Origin: Massilia sp. 9096
GTDB taxonomy: Bacteria; Pseudomonadota; Gammaproteobacteria; Burkholderiales; Burkholderiaceae_D
Direction: 5' to 3'
DNA length: 64,000 bases
NCBI RefSeq assembly: GCF_000745265.1
Contig: NZ_JQNN01000001.1
Coordinates: 4,154,001-4,218,000, forward strand
The position numbers and the translations under genes are program-made. Each line of letters begins with the position of its first letter. The first letter of the stretch is position 1. The notes under the pieces were generated by a model. The model saw nothing but the letters and a program-made list of their open reading frames with translations, did not search any database and was not told the DNA's origin. Positions 53,358-62,983 of this stretch are shown one piece after another.

Positions 53358-55256
53358 ATGATAAAAACGAAAATCGCGCTTGCCGTTTTGCTGACCAGCG
53401 TCGCGCTGGCGCCGGCGAGCGCGAACACCCACAAGGCCGCAAAGCACGCCACCAGCGCCAAGGCAGTCAAGGCCGCCGGCAAAAAAGGCAAGGCGGCCAA
53501 GGCCGTCGAGCGTGACGACGATGCGGCGCCGGCGAAAGCCGCCGCACCCGTCGCCGCGGCCGCACCGGCCGCCGCATCCAACGCCAACCGCAACGACCGC
53601 TACATGGACACGCTGTCCATGCAGTACCTGACCGCGCTGTGGCGCATCGATCCGGAAGGCGGCATCTACGTCGGCAAGTTCGACGCCGCCGCCAAGCTGA
53701 CCATCCCCGACAACGCCACGCGCACCAAACAGCTCGCCTTCATCGACGAGTGGCGCGACAAGTTCGGCAAGCTCAACGCCGACCGCCTCTCACCCAACCA
53801 GCGCACCGACCTGGCCCTGCTGACCAACAAGCTGCAGTACGACCGCTGGCGCCTGACCACCTTCCGCGAATTCGAGTGGAACCCGGCCCAGTACAACGTA
53901 GCCCAGTCGCTCGACCTGATCCTCAATACCGACTACGCCGCCAAGCCGCAGCGCCTGCGCACCATCCTCAAGCGCCTGGCCGACGTGCCGGCCTATTACC
54001 AGGCGGCGCAGGCGTCGATCGTGAACCCGACCCACGAGCACACCCAGCTCGCGATCACGCAGGCGCCGGGTACGCTGGCCGTGCTGGCCGACATCGGCAA
54101 GGCGGCACAGGACTCGATCCTGACGGCGCAGGAAAAGACCATCTTCGCGCAGCGCGTGGCCAATGCCGGCAGTGCGGTGCTGAAGTGGGTCGACTTCCTG
54201 TCCGACCTGGACAAGTCGCAGACCCAGATGCACACCGCGCGCTCGTTCCGCATCGGCAAAGCCTTCTACGAGCAGAAGTTCGCCTACGAGATCCAGTCGA
54301 CCAGCTCGGCCGAGCAGACCTATCAAAAGGCGCTGGCCGCGCGCGAGGAGCTGCTCACGCGCATGGACGGTTATGCCGACCAGCTGTGGGACAAGACCAT
54401 GGGCGGCGTGGCCAAGCCCACCGACCGCTACAAGAAGATCGGCATGGTCATCGACAAGCTGTCGCTGCAGCACACCACGCCTGACAACTACCTGGCGGAG
54501 ATCCGCCGCCAGATCCCGCAGCTGCAGGACTGGGTGGTCTCGCACAACCTGGTCTACATGGACCCGAGCAAGCCGCTGGTGGTGCGCGAGACGCCGATGT
54601 ACCAGCGCGGCGTGGCCGGCGCCAGCATCGACGCGCCCGGCCCCTACCGCCCGAAGGACAAGACCTATTACAACGTCACGCCGCTCGACGGCCTGAGCCC
54701 GGCGCAGCAGGAAAGCAGCCTGCGCGAGTACAACAACTGGATGCTGCAGATCCTGAACATCCACGAGGCGATCCCGGGCCACTACACCCAGCTGATGAAC
54801 GCCAACCGCTCGCCGTCGCTGGTCAAATCGCTGTTCGGGAATGGCGCGATGGTCGAAGGCTGGGCGGTGTATGGCGAGCGCATGATGCTCGAATCGGGCT
54901 ACGGCGACAACGCGCCCGAGCTGTGGCTGTTCTGGTGCAAGTGGAACCTGCGCAGCGTCTCGAACGCGATCCTCGACTACAGCGTCCACGTGCAAGGCAT
55001 GAACCGCGACCAGGCGATGGACCTGCTGGTGCGCCAGGCCTTCCAGACGCCGCAGGAAGCCGCCGAGAAGTGGCGCCGCGTGCAGCTGTCGTCGGTGCAG
55101 CTGGCCAGCTACTTCAGCGGCTACAACGACATCATGGAATTGCGCGAGCGCCGCAAGCAGCAGCTCGGCGACAAGTTTGACCTGCGCCAGTTCCACGACC
55201 AGTTCCTCGGCTACGGCAATGCGCCGGTGAAGATGATCGGGCAGCTGATGCAGTAA
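53358..55256 (+). CDS. Exported DUF885-family metallopeptidase
   Basis: A 632-aa exported protein of the DUF885 family, treated as zinc carboxypeptidase-like enzymes. A signal peptide ends near ASAN (about residue 22). The next 55 residues are a Lys/Ala-rich low-complexity linker (HKAAKHATSAKAVKAAGKK and onward) resembling histone H1 tails. The DUF885 domain fills the rest. The metal motif HEAIPGH lies at 469-475, with Glu470 as catalytic base, followed by EGWAVYGERMMLE, which carries the third ligand. Family members have been linked to peptide hydrolysis, but substrates are poorly defined. A strong terminator follows 26 bp after the stop. Confidence 0.9.
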   Translation: MIKTKIALAVLLTSVALAPASANTHKAAKHATSAKAVKAAGKKGKAAKAVERDDDAAPAKAAAPVAAAAPAAASNANRNDRYMDTLSMQYLTALWRIDPEGGIYVGKFDAAAKLTIPDNATRTKQLAFIDEWRDKFGKLNADRLSPNQRTDLALLTNKLQYDRWRLTTFREFEWNPAQYNVAQSLDLILNTDYAAKPQRLRTILKRLADVPAYYQAAQASIVNPTHEHTQLAITQAPGTLAVLADIGKAAQDSILTAQEKTIFAQRVANAGSAVLKWVDFLSDLDKSQTQMHTARSFRIGKAFYEQKFAYEIQSTSSAEQTYQKALAAREELLTRMDGYADQLWDKTMGGVAKPTDRYKKIGMVIDKLSLQHTTPDNYLAEIRRQIPQLQDWVVSHNLVYMDPSKPLVVRETPMYQRGVAGASIDAPGPYRPKDKTYYNVTPLDGLSPAQQESSLREYNNWMLQILNIHEAIPGHYTQLMNANRSPSLVKSLFGNGAMVEGWAVYGERMMLESGYGDNAPELWLFWCKWNLRSVSNAILDYSVHVQGMNRDQAMDLLVRQAFQTPQEAAEKWRRVQLSSVQLASYFSGYNDIMELRERRKQQLGDKFDLRQFHDQFLGYGNAPVKMIGQLMQ

Positions 55257-55282
55257 AGGACGCGAAGTGCGATCCAACGAAA

Positions 55283-55307
55283 CGGCGCCTCGCGGGCGCC
55301 GTTTTTT
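55283..55307 (+). terminator. Intrinsic terminator of the DUF885 gene
   Basis: CGGCGCC pairs with GGCGCCG around a 5-nt loop and is followed by six T on the plus strand. It also lies downstream of tatC on the other strand. Confidence 0.88.
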
Positions 55308-55356
55308 CATGTGCGGTGGAAGCGGATCACGCCGCGCCAATCGAGCGCAGGCCTAA

Positions 55357-56109
55357 TCAGGCTTCCTTGGGCGCCTGGCTGACCCGCACGAACACCGGCG
55401 CCAGCAGCAGCCCGAGCTCGAACAGCAGGCACATCGGCACGGCCAGGGCCAGCATGCTGATCGCATCCGGCGGGGTGACGATCGCCGAGATCACGAAGGC
55501 GACCACCACGGCATAGCGGCGCATCGACTTGAATTTCTCGACGCTGACCAGGCCCATGCGCACCAGGATCACGACCACCACCGGCACCTCGAACGCCGCC
55601 CCGAACGCCAGGCACATCGACATGACGAAGTCGAGGTAGTTCTCGACGTCGGGCATGACCGCGATCGAAGTCGGCGAGAATTCGGCGATGAAGTGGAACA
55701 CGCGCCCGAACACCAGGAAGTAGCAGAACGCCACGCCGGTCACGAACAGCACGGAAGACGAAACGACCAGCGGCAGCACCAGGCGCTTCTCGTGCGCGTA
55801 CAGGCCGGGGGCGATGAAGGCCCAGGCCTGGTAGAACACCCAGGGCAAGGCGACCAGCAACGCCAGCACCAGCGTGACCTTCATCGGCACCAGGAAGGGG
55901 GACGCGATGCCGGTGGCGATCATTTTCGCGCCCGAGGGCAGCGAATCGATCATCGGCTTGGCCAGGAAATCGTAGATGCGCGCCGGCCCCGGCCACAGCA
56001 GCAGGATGCCGCACGCGATCGCGACCCCGATGGAGGCGCGGACCAGGCGGTCGCGCAGCTCGACCAGATGGGATATGAATGTTTCTTCGCCCGCAGCTTC
56101 TTCAGTCAT
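55357..56109 (-). CDS. tatC: Twin-arginine translocase subunit TatC
   Basis: Six-helix inner-membrane receptor for twin-arginine signal peptides. The 250-aa product has the cytoplasmic N-terminus FISHLVELRDRLVRA with the conserved Glu17 and Arg residues that bind the signal, then helices typical of TatC and the loop FIAPGLYAHEKR. Its start lies directly after the tatB stop (56110), the end of the his-hinT-tat block. Confidence 0.97.
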   Translation of the reverse strand: MTEEAAGEETFISHLVELRDRLVRASIGVAIACGILLLWPGPARIYDFLAKPMIDSLPSGAKMIATGIASPFLVPMKVTLVLALLVALPWVFYQAWAFIAPGLYAHEKRLVLPLVVSSSVLFVTGVAFCYFLVFGRVFHFIAEFSPTSIAVMPDVENYLDFVMSMCLAFGAAFEVPVVVVILVRMGLVSVEKFKSMRRYAVVVAFVISAIVTPPDAISMLALAVPMCLLFELGLLLAPVFVRVSQAPKEA

Positions 56110-56625
56110 CTAGAAAAACGTCGTGTTGGAGCCCGTCGAACGCGGACGGAACTTGCGGACCCGGGCGGCACCTGACAGCACGTGCTGGCGGGCGCCATTG
56201 CGGTTCTTGTACCAGGCCGGCACGGCCGAGGTGCGCACCAGCTTCTTGCGGCGGAAATCGCGCGCCTTGCGCTCGATGTCGTCGCTGGTGGCCGACGGCG
56301 GCGGCGGCGCTGCCGGGCTGTCGCCGCGCCAGGCCGATTCGACCTCGCCCATGTGGGTCGAGACCGTGTTCTCGACTTCCGACTTGAAGCTGGCGACCTC
56401 GGTCTTGAAGCTTTGCGCGCTCTCCTGCACGTCCTTGTGCAGGTTGCGCAACTCTTCCATCTCGATCTCGCGCGACACCTCGGCCTTGACGTCGTGCAGG
56501 TAGCGCTGGGCGCGGCCGTACAGGGTGCCGGCCATGCGCGCCACCTTCGGCAGTTTCTCGGGGCCGATGACGACCAGCGCCACCGCGCCGATCACGGCGA
56601 GTTTGGTCAGTCCAAGATCGATCAT
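56110..56625 (-). CDS. tatB: Twin-arginine translocase subunit TatB
   Basis: Single-span membrane protein that works with TatC in signal-peptide binding. The 171-aa product begins MIDLGLTKLAVIGAVALVVIGPEKLP, the Tat hairpin with the GPEKLP motif, followed by an amphipathic helix, a long charged helical region, a Pro-rich break near residue 105 and a basic tail. It abuts tatC and lies 25 bp after tatA. Confidence 0.96.
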   Translation of the reverse strand: MIDLGLTKLAVIGAVALVVIGPEKLPKVARMAGTLYGRAQRYLHDVKAEVSREIEMEELRNLHKDVQESAQSFKTEVASFKSEVENTVSTHMGEVESAWRGDSPAAPPPPSATSDDIERKARDFRRKKLVRTSAVPAWYKNRNGARQHVLSGAARVRKFRPRSTGSNTTFF

Positions 56626-56650
56626 GGATGCATCAAACGATCAGGGACGC

Positions 56651-56890
56651 TTAATGACGCGTCTTTTCGCGCGCCTCGACGTCGATCGTCGACTGGTCGG
56701 GCACGACCGGCTGCTGCGGCGGCACGGTGCGGTTGGCGGCAGTGGTGTCCTCGCCATCCTTCATGCCATCCTTGAAGCCTTTCACGGCCTTGCCCAGGTC
56801 CGAGCCCGCGTTGCGCAGCTTGCCCGTACCGAACACCACCACCACCACCACCAGCACGATCAACCAGTGCCAAACACTCATCGAACCCAT
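56651..56890 (-). CDS. tatA: Twin-arginine translocase subunit TatA
   Basis: Pore-forming subunit of Tat export. The 79-aa product has the membrane helix [21 protein letters not shown] (about 4-24), the [21 protein letters not shown] hinge and amphipathic helix, and an acidic tail. The ATG at 56890 has GGAGAAG 4-5 nt upstream. Confidence 0.96.
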   Translation of the reverse strand: MGSMSVWHWLIVLVVVVVVFGTGKLRNAGSDLGKAVKGFKDGMKDGEDTTAANRTVPPQQPVVPDQSTIDVEAREKTRH

Positions 56891-57026
56891 TGTCTTCTCC
56901 TTGCGGGCCTTGGCCCGAATTCACGTAACGCTCACGCGCAGTATAAGCGATGCGAGCCCGGAATGCTTCTTTCCTTTTGTTATCAGTCGCTTAGTCGCGC
57001 CTCAGTACAACTTTTCGCTGCGGTTT

Positions 57027-57401
57027 TCACGTACCCAGACCGCGCCACGGGCGTGGTCCGCCGTACACATGCAGGTGCAGGTGATACACCTCCTGCCCGC
57101 CGTCGGGACCGGCGTTGATCAGCGTCTTGTAGCCGCCGCTGCGCTCGCCCTCGGCGTCGGCCTGGACCGCGATCCCGTGCTGCGCCGCCAGCTGCGGCGC
57201 CAGCGCCAGCATCTTGCCCAGCAAGGGCGCCTGCGCGTCGGTGCAATCGGACAGGGTGGCGATGTGCTGCTTCGGGATCACCAGCAGGTGCACCGGCGCG
57301 GCCGGGTTGATGTCCTTGAACGCGAGCAGCTCGTCGTCTTCGTACACGACGCTGGCCGGGATCTGCTTCGCGGCGATCTTGCAAAAGATGCAGTTATCCA
57401 T
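57027..57401 (-). CDS. hinT: HIT-family nucleotide hydrolase
   Basis: Small purine-nucleoside phosphoramidase-type protein of 124 aa. The start CIFCKIAAKQIPASVVYED carries the CxxC seen in the group, and the active site is the histidine triad HLHLHV (His107, His109, His111). It sits between hisE and tatA, the usual arrangement in Burkholderiales. The ATG at 57401 is near a GGAGAC-like site; a longer open frame to 57557 overlaps hisE and is not used. Confidence 0.93.
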   Translation of the reverse strand: MDNCIFCKIAAKQIPASVVYEDDELLAFKDINPAAPVHLLVIPKQHIATLSDCTDAQAPLLGKMLALAPQLAAQHGIAVQADAEGERSGGYKTLINAGPDGGQEVYHLHLHVYGGPRPWRGLGT

Positions 57402-57433
57402 GGTGTCTCCGGTCGGGACTCGATGCCCGGTTT

Positions 57434-57787
57434 TCAGTTTTGCGGACGGGCGGCTTTTTCTTCCAGCCCGGACAGGCCTTCGCGGCGCGCCAGCTCGTCC
57501 AGCACCTGTTGCGGCGACAAACCGAAGCGCGCCAGCAGCACGGCCGAGTGGAACCACAGGTCGGCCACTTCGTACAGCAGCTTGCTGGCGTCGGCGCCGG
57601 CGCGCACGTCCTTGGCCGCCATCACGGTCTCGGTGGCTTCCTCGCCGATCTTTTTCAGGATCGCGTCGTCGCCTTTCGAAAACAGGCGCGCCACGTACGA
57701 TGTGGCGGGGTCGCCGCCGTGTTCCGGCTTGCGCGATTCGATGACCTCGGCCAGGCGCGCCAGGGTCGTGTCTTGGGTGCCGCTCAT
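57434..57787 (-). CDS. hisE: Phosphoribosyl-ATP pyrophosphatase
   Basis: Second step of histidine synthesis: hydrolyses phosphoribosyl-ATP to phosphoribosyl-AMP. The 117-aa product has the helical MazG-like fold with [15 protein letters not shown] (metal-binding Glu) and [17 protein letters not shown]. Its ATG overlaps the hisI stop (ATGA). Confidence 0.96.
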   Translation of the reverse strand: MSGTQDTTLARLAEVIESRKPEHGGDPATSYVARLFSKGDDAILKKIGEEATETVMAAKDVRAGADASKLLYEVADLWFHSAVLLARFGLSPQQVLDELARREGLSGLEEKAARPQN

Positions 57788-58218
57788 TTGCTCTTCTTCG
57801 GTTTGGTGTAGATGGTGTCCGGATCCTTCAGCACCGGGTCGATCGCGTTCCAGTCGCCGTTTTCGAACTTCTGGAAGAAGCACGAGTGGCGGCCGGTGTG
57901 GCAGGCGATGCCGCCGGCCTGCTCGACCTTCAGCAGCACCACGTCTTCGTCGCAGTCTAGGCGGATTTCCAGCACTTTCTGAACGTTGCCGGATTCCTCG
58001 CCCTTGTGCCACAGCTTCTTGCGCGAGCGGCTCCAGTAGACCGCTTCGCCGGTTTCCACGGTCTTGGCCAGCGCCTCGCGGTTCATCCAGGCGAACATCA
58101 GGATGTCGCCGGTCGCCGCTTCCTGCGCGATCACCGGCACCAGGCCGTGTTCGTCCCACTGGATCTTCTTGAGCCAGGGCTGGGCGGGAATGCTTGGGGG
58201 TGTGGTCGGGGTCGCCAT
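57784..58218 (-). CDS. hisI: Phosphoribosyl-AMP cyclohydrolase
   Basis: Third step of histidine synthesis: opens the purine ring of phosphoribosyl-AMP. The 144-aa zinc enzyme has FAWMNREAL, the metal-binding [15 protein letters not shown] and the Cys ligands in [13 protein letters not shown]. In this genome HisI and HisE are separate proteins. Confidence 0.96.
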   Translation of the reverse strand: MATPTTPPSIPAQPWLKKIQWDEHGLVPVIAQEAATGDILMFAWMNREALAKTVETGEAVYWSRSRKKLWHKGEESGNVQKVLEIRLDCDEDVVLLKVEQAGGIACHTGRHSCFFQKFENGDWNAIDPVLKDPDTIYTKPKKSK

Positions 58219-58234
58219 GTGCTGGGTTCTTTAA

Positions 58235-58996
58235 TCAATCGAGGCGCATCGGGATGCCACGCTCGGCCATGAAGCGCTTGGCTTCGCCGACCGTGTGCTG
58301 CCCGTAGTGGAAGATGCTGGCGGCCAGCACCGCATCGGCATGGCCTTCCAGGACGCCGGCGGCCAGGTCGGCCACGCCGCCCACGCCGCCCGAGGCGATC
58401 ACCGGGATGCCGACCGCGTCCGAGACGGCGCGCGTCAGGCCCAGGTCGAAGCCGGACTTGGTGCCGTCGCGGTCCATGCTGGTCAGCAGCAGTTCGCCGG
58501 CGCCCAGGCCTTCCATCTTCCGGGCCCATTCGACGGCGTCCAGGCCGGTCGCGTTGCGCCCGCCATGGGTAAACACTTCCCACTTGCCGGGTGCGACCTG
58601 CTTGGCGTCGATCGCGACGACGATGCATTGCGAGCCGTGCTTTTGCGAGGCGTCGAACACCAGCTGCGGGTTGGTCACCGCCGAGGTGTTCATCGAGACT
58701 TTATCCGCGCCGGCGTTCAGCAGGCGGCGCACGTCCTCGACCTTGCGCACGCCGCCGCCCACGGTCAGCGGGATGAACACGGTCGAGGCCACCGCCTCGA
58801 TGATCGGCAGGATCAGGTCGCGCCCGTCTGAGGACGCGGTGATGTCGAGGAAGGTGATCTCGTCGGCGCCCTGTCCGTCGTAGCGGCGCGCGATCTCGAC
58901 CGGGTCGCCGGCGTCGCGCAGCTCGGTGAAATTGACGCCCTTGACCACGCGGCCGCCGGTCACGTCCAGGCAGGGGATGATGCGTTTTGCGAGCAT
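58235..58996 (-). CDS. hisF: Imidazole glycerol phosphate synthase, cyclase subunit
   Basis: Makes imidazole glycerol phosphate and AICAR from PRFAR with ammonia supplied by HisH. The 253-aa TIM barrel has the catalytic Asp11 in KRIIPCLDV and the second Asp in the [11 protein letters not shown] segment (about 130). Phosphate-binding motifs VGGGVR and ASGGVG are present. It follows hisA with a 4-bp gap. Confidence 0.97.
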   Translation of the reverse strand: MLAKRIIPCLDVTGGRVVKGVNFTELRDAGDPVEIARRYDGQGADEITFLDITASSDGRDLILPIIEAVASTVFIPLTVGGGVRKVEDVRRLLNAGADKVSMNTSAVTNPQLVFDASQKHGSQCIVVAIDAKQVAPGKWEVFTHGGRNATGLDAVEWARKMEGLGAGELLLTSMDRDGTKSGFDLGLTRAVSDAVGIPVIASGGVGGVADLAAGVLEGHADAVLAASIFHYGQHTVGEAKRFMAERGIPMRLD

Positions 58997-59000
58997 GAGC

Positions 59001-59777
59001 TTAAGCCTGGGCCCCTTCGCTCAAGGCGTCGGCGCGTTCCTGCGCGGACGCCAGGTCGAGCGTGCCTTCGTAGATCGAACGGCCGCAGATCACGCCTTCG
59101 ATGCCTTCGTCCTGCACCGCGCACAGCGCTTCGACGTCGCTCAGGTTGTGCAGGCCGCCCGACGCGATGATCGGGATCTTGACCGCCTGCGCCAGGCGCA
59201 CGGTTGCTTCGATGTTCACGCCGCCCATCATGCCGTCGCGGCCGATGTCGGTGTAGACGATCGATTCGACGCCGTAGCCTTCGAATTTACGCGCCAGGTC
59301 GATCACTTCGTGGCCCGACATCTTGCTCCAGCCGTCGGTGGCGACCTTGCCGTCCTTGGCGTCCAGGCCGACGATGATCGAGCCCGGGAAGGCGCCGCAG
59401 GCGTCGTGCAGGAAGCCCGGGTTCTTCACCGCGGCGGTGCCGACGATGATGTAGGTGATGCCGTCGTCCAGGTAGCGCTCGATGGTGTCGAGGTCGCGGA
59501 TGCCGCCGCCGAGCTGGACCGGGATCTCGTCCAGGCCGTTGTCTTCGGCGTAGCTCTGCACGGTTCGCAGGATCGATTTGATCGCTTCCTCGTTCTTCGG
59601 CTTGCCCGCGAATGCCCCGTTCAGGTCGACCAGATGCAGGCGCCGCGCGCCTTTCTTCAGCCAGTGCAGCGCCATCTCGGCGGGATCTTCGGAGAACACG
59701 GTGGCAAGGTCCATATCGCCTTGTTTCAGGCGAACGCAGTGACCGTCTTTCAGGTCGATGGCGGGAATCAGCAGCAT
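59001..59777 (-). CDS. hisA: ProFAR isomerase
   Basis: Amadori isomerase of histidine synthesis, 258 aa. The TIM barrel starts [11 protein letters not shown] with the catalytic Asp8, has LGGGIRDL, and the second catalytic Asp is in [12 protein letters not shown] (about 140). ASGGLHNL is the phosphate loop. Directly upstream of hisF. Confidence 0.97.
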   Translation of the reverse strand: MLLIPAIDLKDGHCVRLKQGDMDLATVFSEDPAEMALHWLKKGARRLHLVDLNGAFAGKPKNEEAIKSILRTVQSYAEDNGLDEIPVQLGGGIRDLDTIERYLDDGITYIIVGTAAVKNPGFLHDACGAFPGSIIVGLDAKDGKVATDGWSKMSGHEVIDLARKFEGYGVESIVYTDIGRDGMMGGVNIEATVRLAQAVKIPIIASGGLHNLSDVEALCAVQDEGIEGVICGRSIYEGTLDLASAQERADALSEGAQA

Positions 59778-59816
59778 GGTCGTTGGCAGTAGGTTGACGT
59801 TGGGATGAACGAAAGT

Positions 59817-60458
59817 TCAGGGATTCCAGTGGATGAAATTGTGATACATGCGCAGGCCGGCGTCCGCGCTTTTTTCGGGGTGGAACTGGGCGGCGACGAT
59901 GTTGTCGCGCGCGACCACGCAGCAGTACGGGCCGCCGTAGTCGGCTTCGCCGATCGTGTCGTCGGGATTGTCCGGCTGGGCGTAATAGCTGTGCACGAAG
60001 TAGAACCAGGCGCCGTCCGGAATGCCGTCCCAGAGCGGATGCGCGCGCACCTGGCGCACGCGGTTCCAGCCCATCTGCGGCACCTTGAAGCGCGAGCCGT
60101 CGGGCTGCAGCTTGCCGTCCAGCTGAAAACGCACGACCTTGCCGGGCAACAGGCCCAGGCCCGGCGTGCCTTCGTTTTCCTCGCTCGCGTCGAACAGCAT
60201 CTGCTCGCCGACGCACACGCCCATCACCGGGCGCGTCTTCATGGCGCGCAGCACGGCTTCCTGTGCGCCGGATTCGCGCAGGCCGCGCATGCAGTCGCGC
60301 ATCGCGCCCTGCCCCGGCAGCACCACGCGGTCGGCGGCGTCGATGACGGACCCCTCGCTGGACACGATCACCTCGGCTTCGGGCGCGGCCGCGCGCAGCG
60401 CCTGCGCCACCGAGCGCAGGTTGCCCAAGCCGTCGACCACTACGATTTTATTGGCCAT
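59817..60458 (-). CDS. hisH: Imidazole glycerol phosphate synthase, glutaminase subunit
   Basis: Glutamine amidotransferase partner of HisF, 213 aa. The class I triad is Cys82 in [10 protein letters not shown], with His and Glu in AAQFHPEKS near residue 197. The oxyanion region is [10 protein letters not shown]. Typical HisH has CLGMQ at the nucleophile; the CVGEQ here is a mild variant. Confidence 0.96.
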   Translation of the reverse strand: MANKIVVVDGLGNLRSVAQALRAAAPEAEVIVSSEGSVIDAADRVVLPGQGAMRDCMRGLRESGAQEAVLRAMKTRPVMGVCVGEQMLFDASEENEGTPGLGLLPGKVVRFQLDGKLQPDGSRFKVPQMGWNRVRQVRAHPLWDGIPDGAWFYFVHSYYAQPDNPDDTIGEADYGGPYCCVVARDNIVAAQFHPEKSADAGLRMYHNFIHWNP

Positions 60459-60465
60459 GATGACG

Positions 60466-61056
60466 TTACAGGCTGCCTTTGGTGGACGGAATCTGGCCGG
60501 CGGCGCGGTCGTCGAGTTCGGACGCCATGCGCAACGCGCGCCCGAAGGCCTTGAACACGGTCTCGCACTGGTGGTGCGCGTTCACGCCGCGCAGGTTATC
60601 CACGTGCAGGGTCACGCCGGCATGGTTGACGAAGCCGCGGAAGAACTCGATGGTCAGGTCGACGTCGAACTTGCCGATGGTCGCGCGGGTAAACGGCACG
60701 TGCCATTCCAGGCCCGGGCGGCCGGAAAAGTCGACCACGACGCGCGACAGCGCCTCGTCCAGCGGCACGTAGGCATGGCCGTAGCGGCGGATGCCTTTCT
60801 TGTCGCCGATGGCCTTGGCGACCGCCATGCCGAGCGTGATGCCGGTGTCTTCGACGGTGTGGTGGTCGTCGATGTGCAGGTCGCCGACGGCTTCGACTTC
60901 CAGGTCGATCAGGCCATGACGGGCGATCTGGTCGAGCATGTGGTCCAGGAAAGGGACGCCGGTGTTGAGTTTCTGGCGGCCGGTGCCGTCCAGATTGAGC
61001 GCAACGCGGATTTGCGTTTCGCTGGTGTTGCGCGTGATTTCTGCAGTGCGGGTCAT
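60466..61056 (-). CDS. hisB: Imidazoleglycerol-phosphate dehydratase
   Basis: Monofunctional dehydratase of 196 aa; the phosphatase half found in enterobacterial HisB is absent. Metal-binding motifs are [25 protein letters not shown] and NAHHQCE. Its ATG overlaps the hisC stop by one base (TAATG). Confidence 0.97.
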   Translation of the reverse strand: MTRTAEITRNTSETQIRVALNLDGTGRQKLNTGVPFLDHMLDQIARHGLIDLEVEAVGDLHIDDHHTVEDTGITLGMAVAKAIGDKKGIRRYGHAYVPLDEALSRVVVDFSGRPGLEWHVPFTRATIGKFDVDLTIEFFRGFVNHAGVTLHVDNLRGVNAHHQCETVFKAFGRALRMASELDDRAAGQIPSTKGSL

Positions 61057-62156
61057 TACAGGGAAGCCTTCAAGGCATTCAGGAATTGTGCGTTCTCTTC
61101 CGGGGTGCTGACCGTTACACGGATGCAATTGGCCAGCAATACATGCATTTTACTCAAATTTTTGATCAATACCTTTTCGGCGAACAGTTTAGCGCAGGTG
61201 CGCTCGGCGTCCGGCACGCGCACGGTAATGAAATTCGCGCTCGACGGGAAGACCGTCACGCCCGCCAGCGCGGCCATGGCGCCCGACAGTTCGGCGCGCG
61301 CGGCGTTCAGGCGCGCCGCCTGCGCGTCCAGCACGTCGAGGTGGTCGAGCGCGAATTCGGCCGCCACCTGGCTCAGCACGTTGACGTTGTACGGCGGGCG
61401 CACCTTGTCGAACTGCTCCAGCAGCGGCTGCGCGGCGGCCAGATACCCGAGACGGATGCCGGCCAGGCCCAGCTTCGACAGTGTACGCATCACCACCATG
61501 TTCGGAAACGAGGGCAGGCGTTCCATGAAGCTCGCGCGCGCGAACGGCTGATACGCTTCGTCGAGCACGGCGATGCCGCTGTCCCCGAGCGCCTCGACGA
61601 TCGCGACGATGTCGTCGGCAGCAAACAGGTTGCCGGTCGGGTTGTTCGGGTAGGCCAGGAACACCAGCGAGGGCTTGTGTTCGGCAATCGCTTCCAGCAT
61701 CGCCGGGCGGTCCAGCGAAAAGTCGGCTTTCAAGGGCACGCCGACGAAATCCATGCCGGCGAACTGGGCCGAGCGGCGGAACATCACGAAGTCGGGCACC
61801 GGGGCCAGGGTCACGGCGCGGCCGCGTCCTTCGCCGGCCTGGCGCGCGCAGGCCATCGTCAGGATGGAAATGATCTCGTCCGAGCCGTTGCCGAGGATCA
61901 CGTCGTACCCGGCCGGCACGCCCAGCTTGGCGCGGATGCGGCGCTTCAATGTCTCGTACGACGGCACCGGATAGCGGTTCAGCGCGGCGTCGGCCAGGCG
62001 CTGGCCCAGCTCGGCGCGCAAGGCGTCCGGCAACTGGTACGGGTTCTCCATCGCGTCCAGTTTGACGTAGCCGATCGAGTCCGGCACCTTGTAGCTCGAG
62101 CCGGCGCGCACGTCGGCGCGGATCGTGTTGGCGATCAGCTTGTCGATGTCGGTCAT
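61056..62156 (-). CDS. hisC: Histidinol-phosphate aminotransferase
   Basis: PLP-dependent aminotransferase of 366 aa. The cofactor Lys228 is in [15 protein letters not shown], and the conserved Asn is in AYPNNPTGN. The start [12 protein letters not shown] is typical. Its ATG overlaps the methyltransferase stop by ATGA, and its own stop overlaps hisB, so the chain is tightly coupled. Confidence 0.97.
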   Translation of the reverse strand: MTDIDKLIANTIRADVRAGSSYKVPDSIGYVKLDAMENPYQLPDALRAELGQRLADAALNRYPVPSYETLKRRIRAKLGVPAGYDVILGNGSDEIISILTMACARQAGEGRGRAVTLAPVPDFVMFRRSAQFAGMDFVGVPLKADFSLDRPAMLEAIAEHKPSLVFLAYPNNPTGNLFAADDIVAIVEALGDSGIAVLDEAYQPFARASFMERLPSFPNMVVMRTLSKLGLAGIRLGYLAAAQPLLEQFDKVRPPYNVNVLSQVAAEFALDHLDVLDAQAARLNAARAELSGAMAALAGVTVFPSSANFITVRVPDAERTCAKLFAEKVLIKNLSKMHVLLANCIRVTVSTPEENAQFLNALKASL

Positions 62157-62983
62157 GGGTCGATTTCCTCGGGGGCGGGCGTAGTCGCCTTGGCGGTGGT
62201 CTTGCGCTTTTTGGCCACCAGCGCCGGCGTGGCGGGCGCGGCCAGGCGCTGGGCGATGATCTCGCAATAGGCCGGGTTCAGCTCGAAACCGGCGTAACGG
62301 CGGCCGAGGCGCTGGGCGGCCAGCGCGGTGGTGCCGCTGCCCATGAACGGGTCGAGCACGACCCCGCCCGGCGGACACGAGGCCTTGATCATGCGCTCGA
62401 TGATCTCGAGCGGCTTCTGGGTCGGATGATCCACCCGCTCGGCATGCTCGCGGTGCAGGCGCGACACGCTCCACAGGTCTTTCGGGTTGTAGCCGACCTC
62501 GAGCCACTTGGCGCCCACGAAAATCGAGCGCGAGCGCGCCTTCTTGGTCGCGGCGTCGTACGGGATGCGCACGGCGTCGAGGTCGAAATAGTAATCCTTG
62601 CGCCGGGCGAAAAAGCCGATCGTGTCGTGCACCGAGCTGAAGCTGCGGGTGCTGCCGCCCATCGAGGGCACGCGGCGGTCCCAGATGATCTCGTTCATCA
62701 TCGTCATGCGCCGTTTCAGCATCACGAAGATCTCTGGAGCGTAGCGCCAGGTGAGAAAAATATACAGGCTGCCGTTGGCCTTCAGCTTCGGGACGGCGAT
62801 GTCGATCCACTGCTCGGTCCAGGCCAGATAGTCTTCGACGCTTTGCTGGTCCGAGCCGTTGCCGTAGTCCTTGCCCAGGTTGTAGGGCGGATCGGTGAGG
62901 ATCAGGTCGATGGACCCGTCGGGGATGCGCGCCATGCCGGCCAGCGCATCCTCGCAGAAGACCTTGTCGACCCAGTCAGCCAT
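62153..62983 (-). CDS. DNA adenine methyltransferase (beta class) inside the his operon
   Basis: Site-specific DNA methyltransferase of 276 aa. The catalytic motif [14 protein letters not shown] (31-42) precedes the AdoMet-binding motif [17 protein letters not shown] (about 211-227), the order of beta-class N6-adenine/N4-cytosine enzymes. [14 protein letters not shown] (about 186) is the usual motif X-side anchor. It resembles YhdJ-like and CcrM-like orphan enzymes. No restriction gene is adjacent. Its ATG overlaps the hisD stop by one base (TGATG), and its stop overlaps hisC by ATGA, so it is co-translated with the histidine genes. The recognition site cannot be read from the sequence. A Lys/Thr/Pro/Ala tail ends the protein. 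Confidence 0.92.
   Translation of the reverse strand: MADWVDKVFCEDALAGMARIPDGSIDLILTDPPYNLGKDYGNGSDQQSVEDYLAWTEQWIDIAVPKLKANGSLYIFLTWRYAPEIFVMLKRRMTMMNEIIWDRRVPSMGGSTRSFSSVHDTIGFFARRKDYYFDLDAVRIPYDAATKKARSRSIFVGAKWLEVGYNPKDLWSVSRLHREHAERVDHPTQKPLEIIERMIKASCPPGGVVLDPFMGSGTTALAAQRLGRRYAGFELNPAYCEIIAQRLAAPATPALVAKKRKTTAKATTPAPEEIDP

Noticed and set aside
59612..60216. Minus-strand frame bridging hisA and hisH
   Set aside because: It is out of frame with both genes, which have complete catalytic motifs and proper starts.
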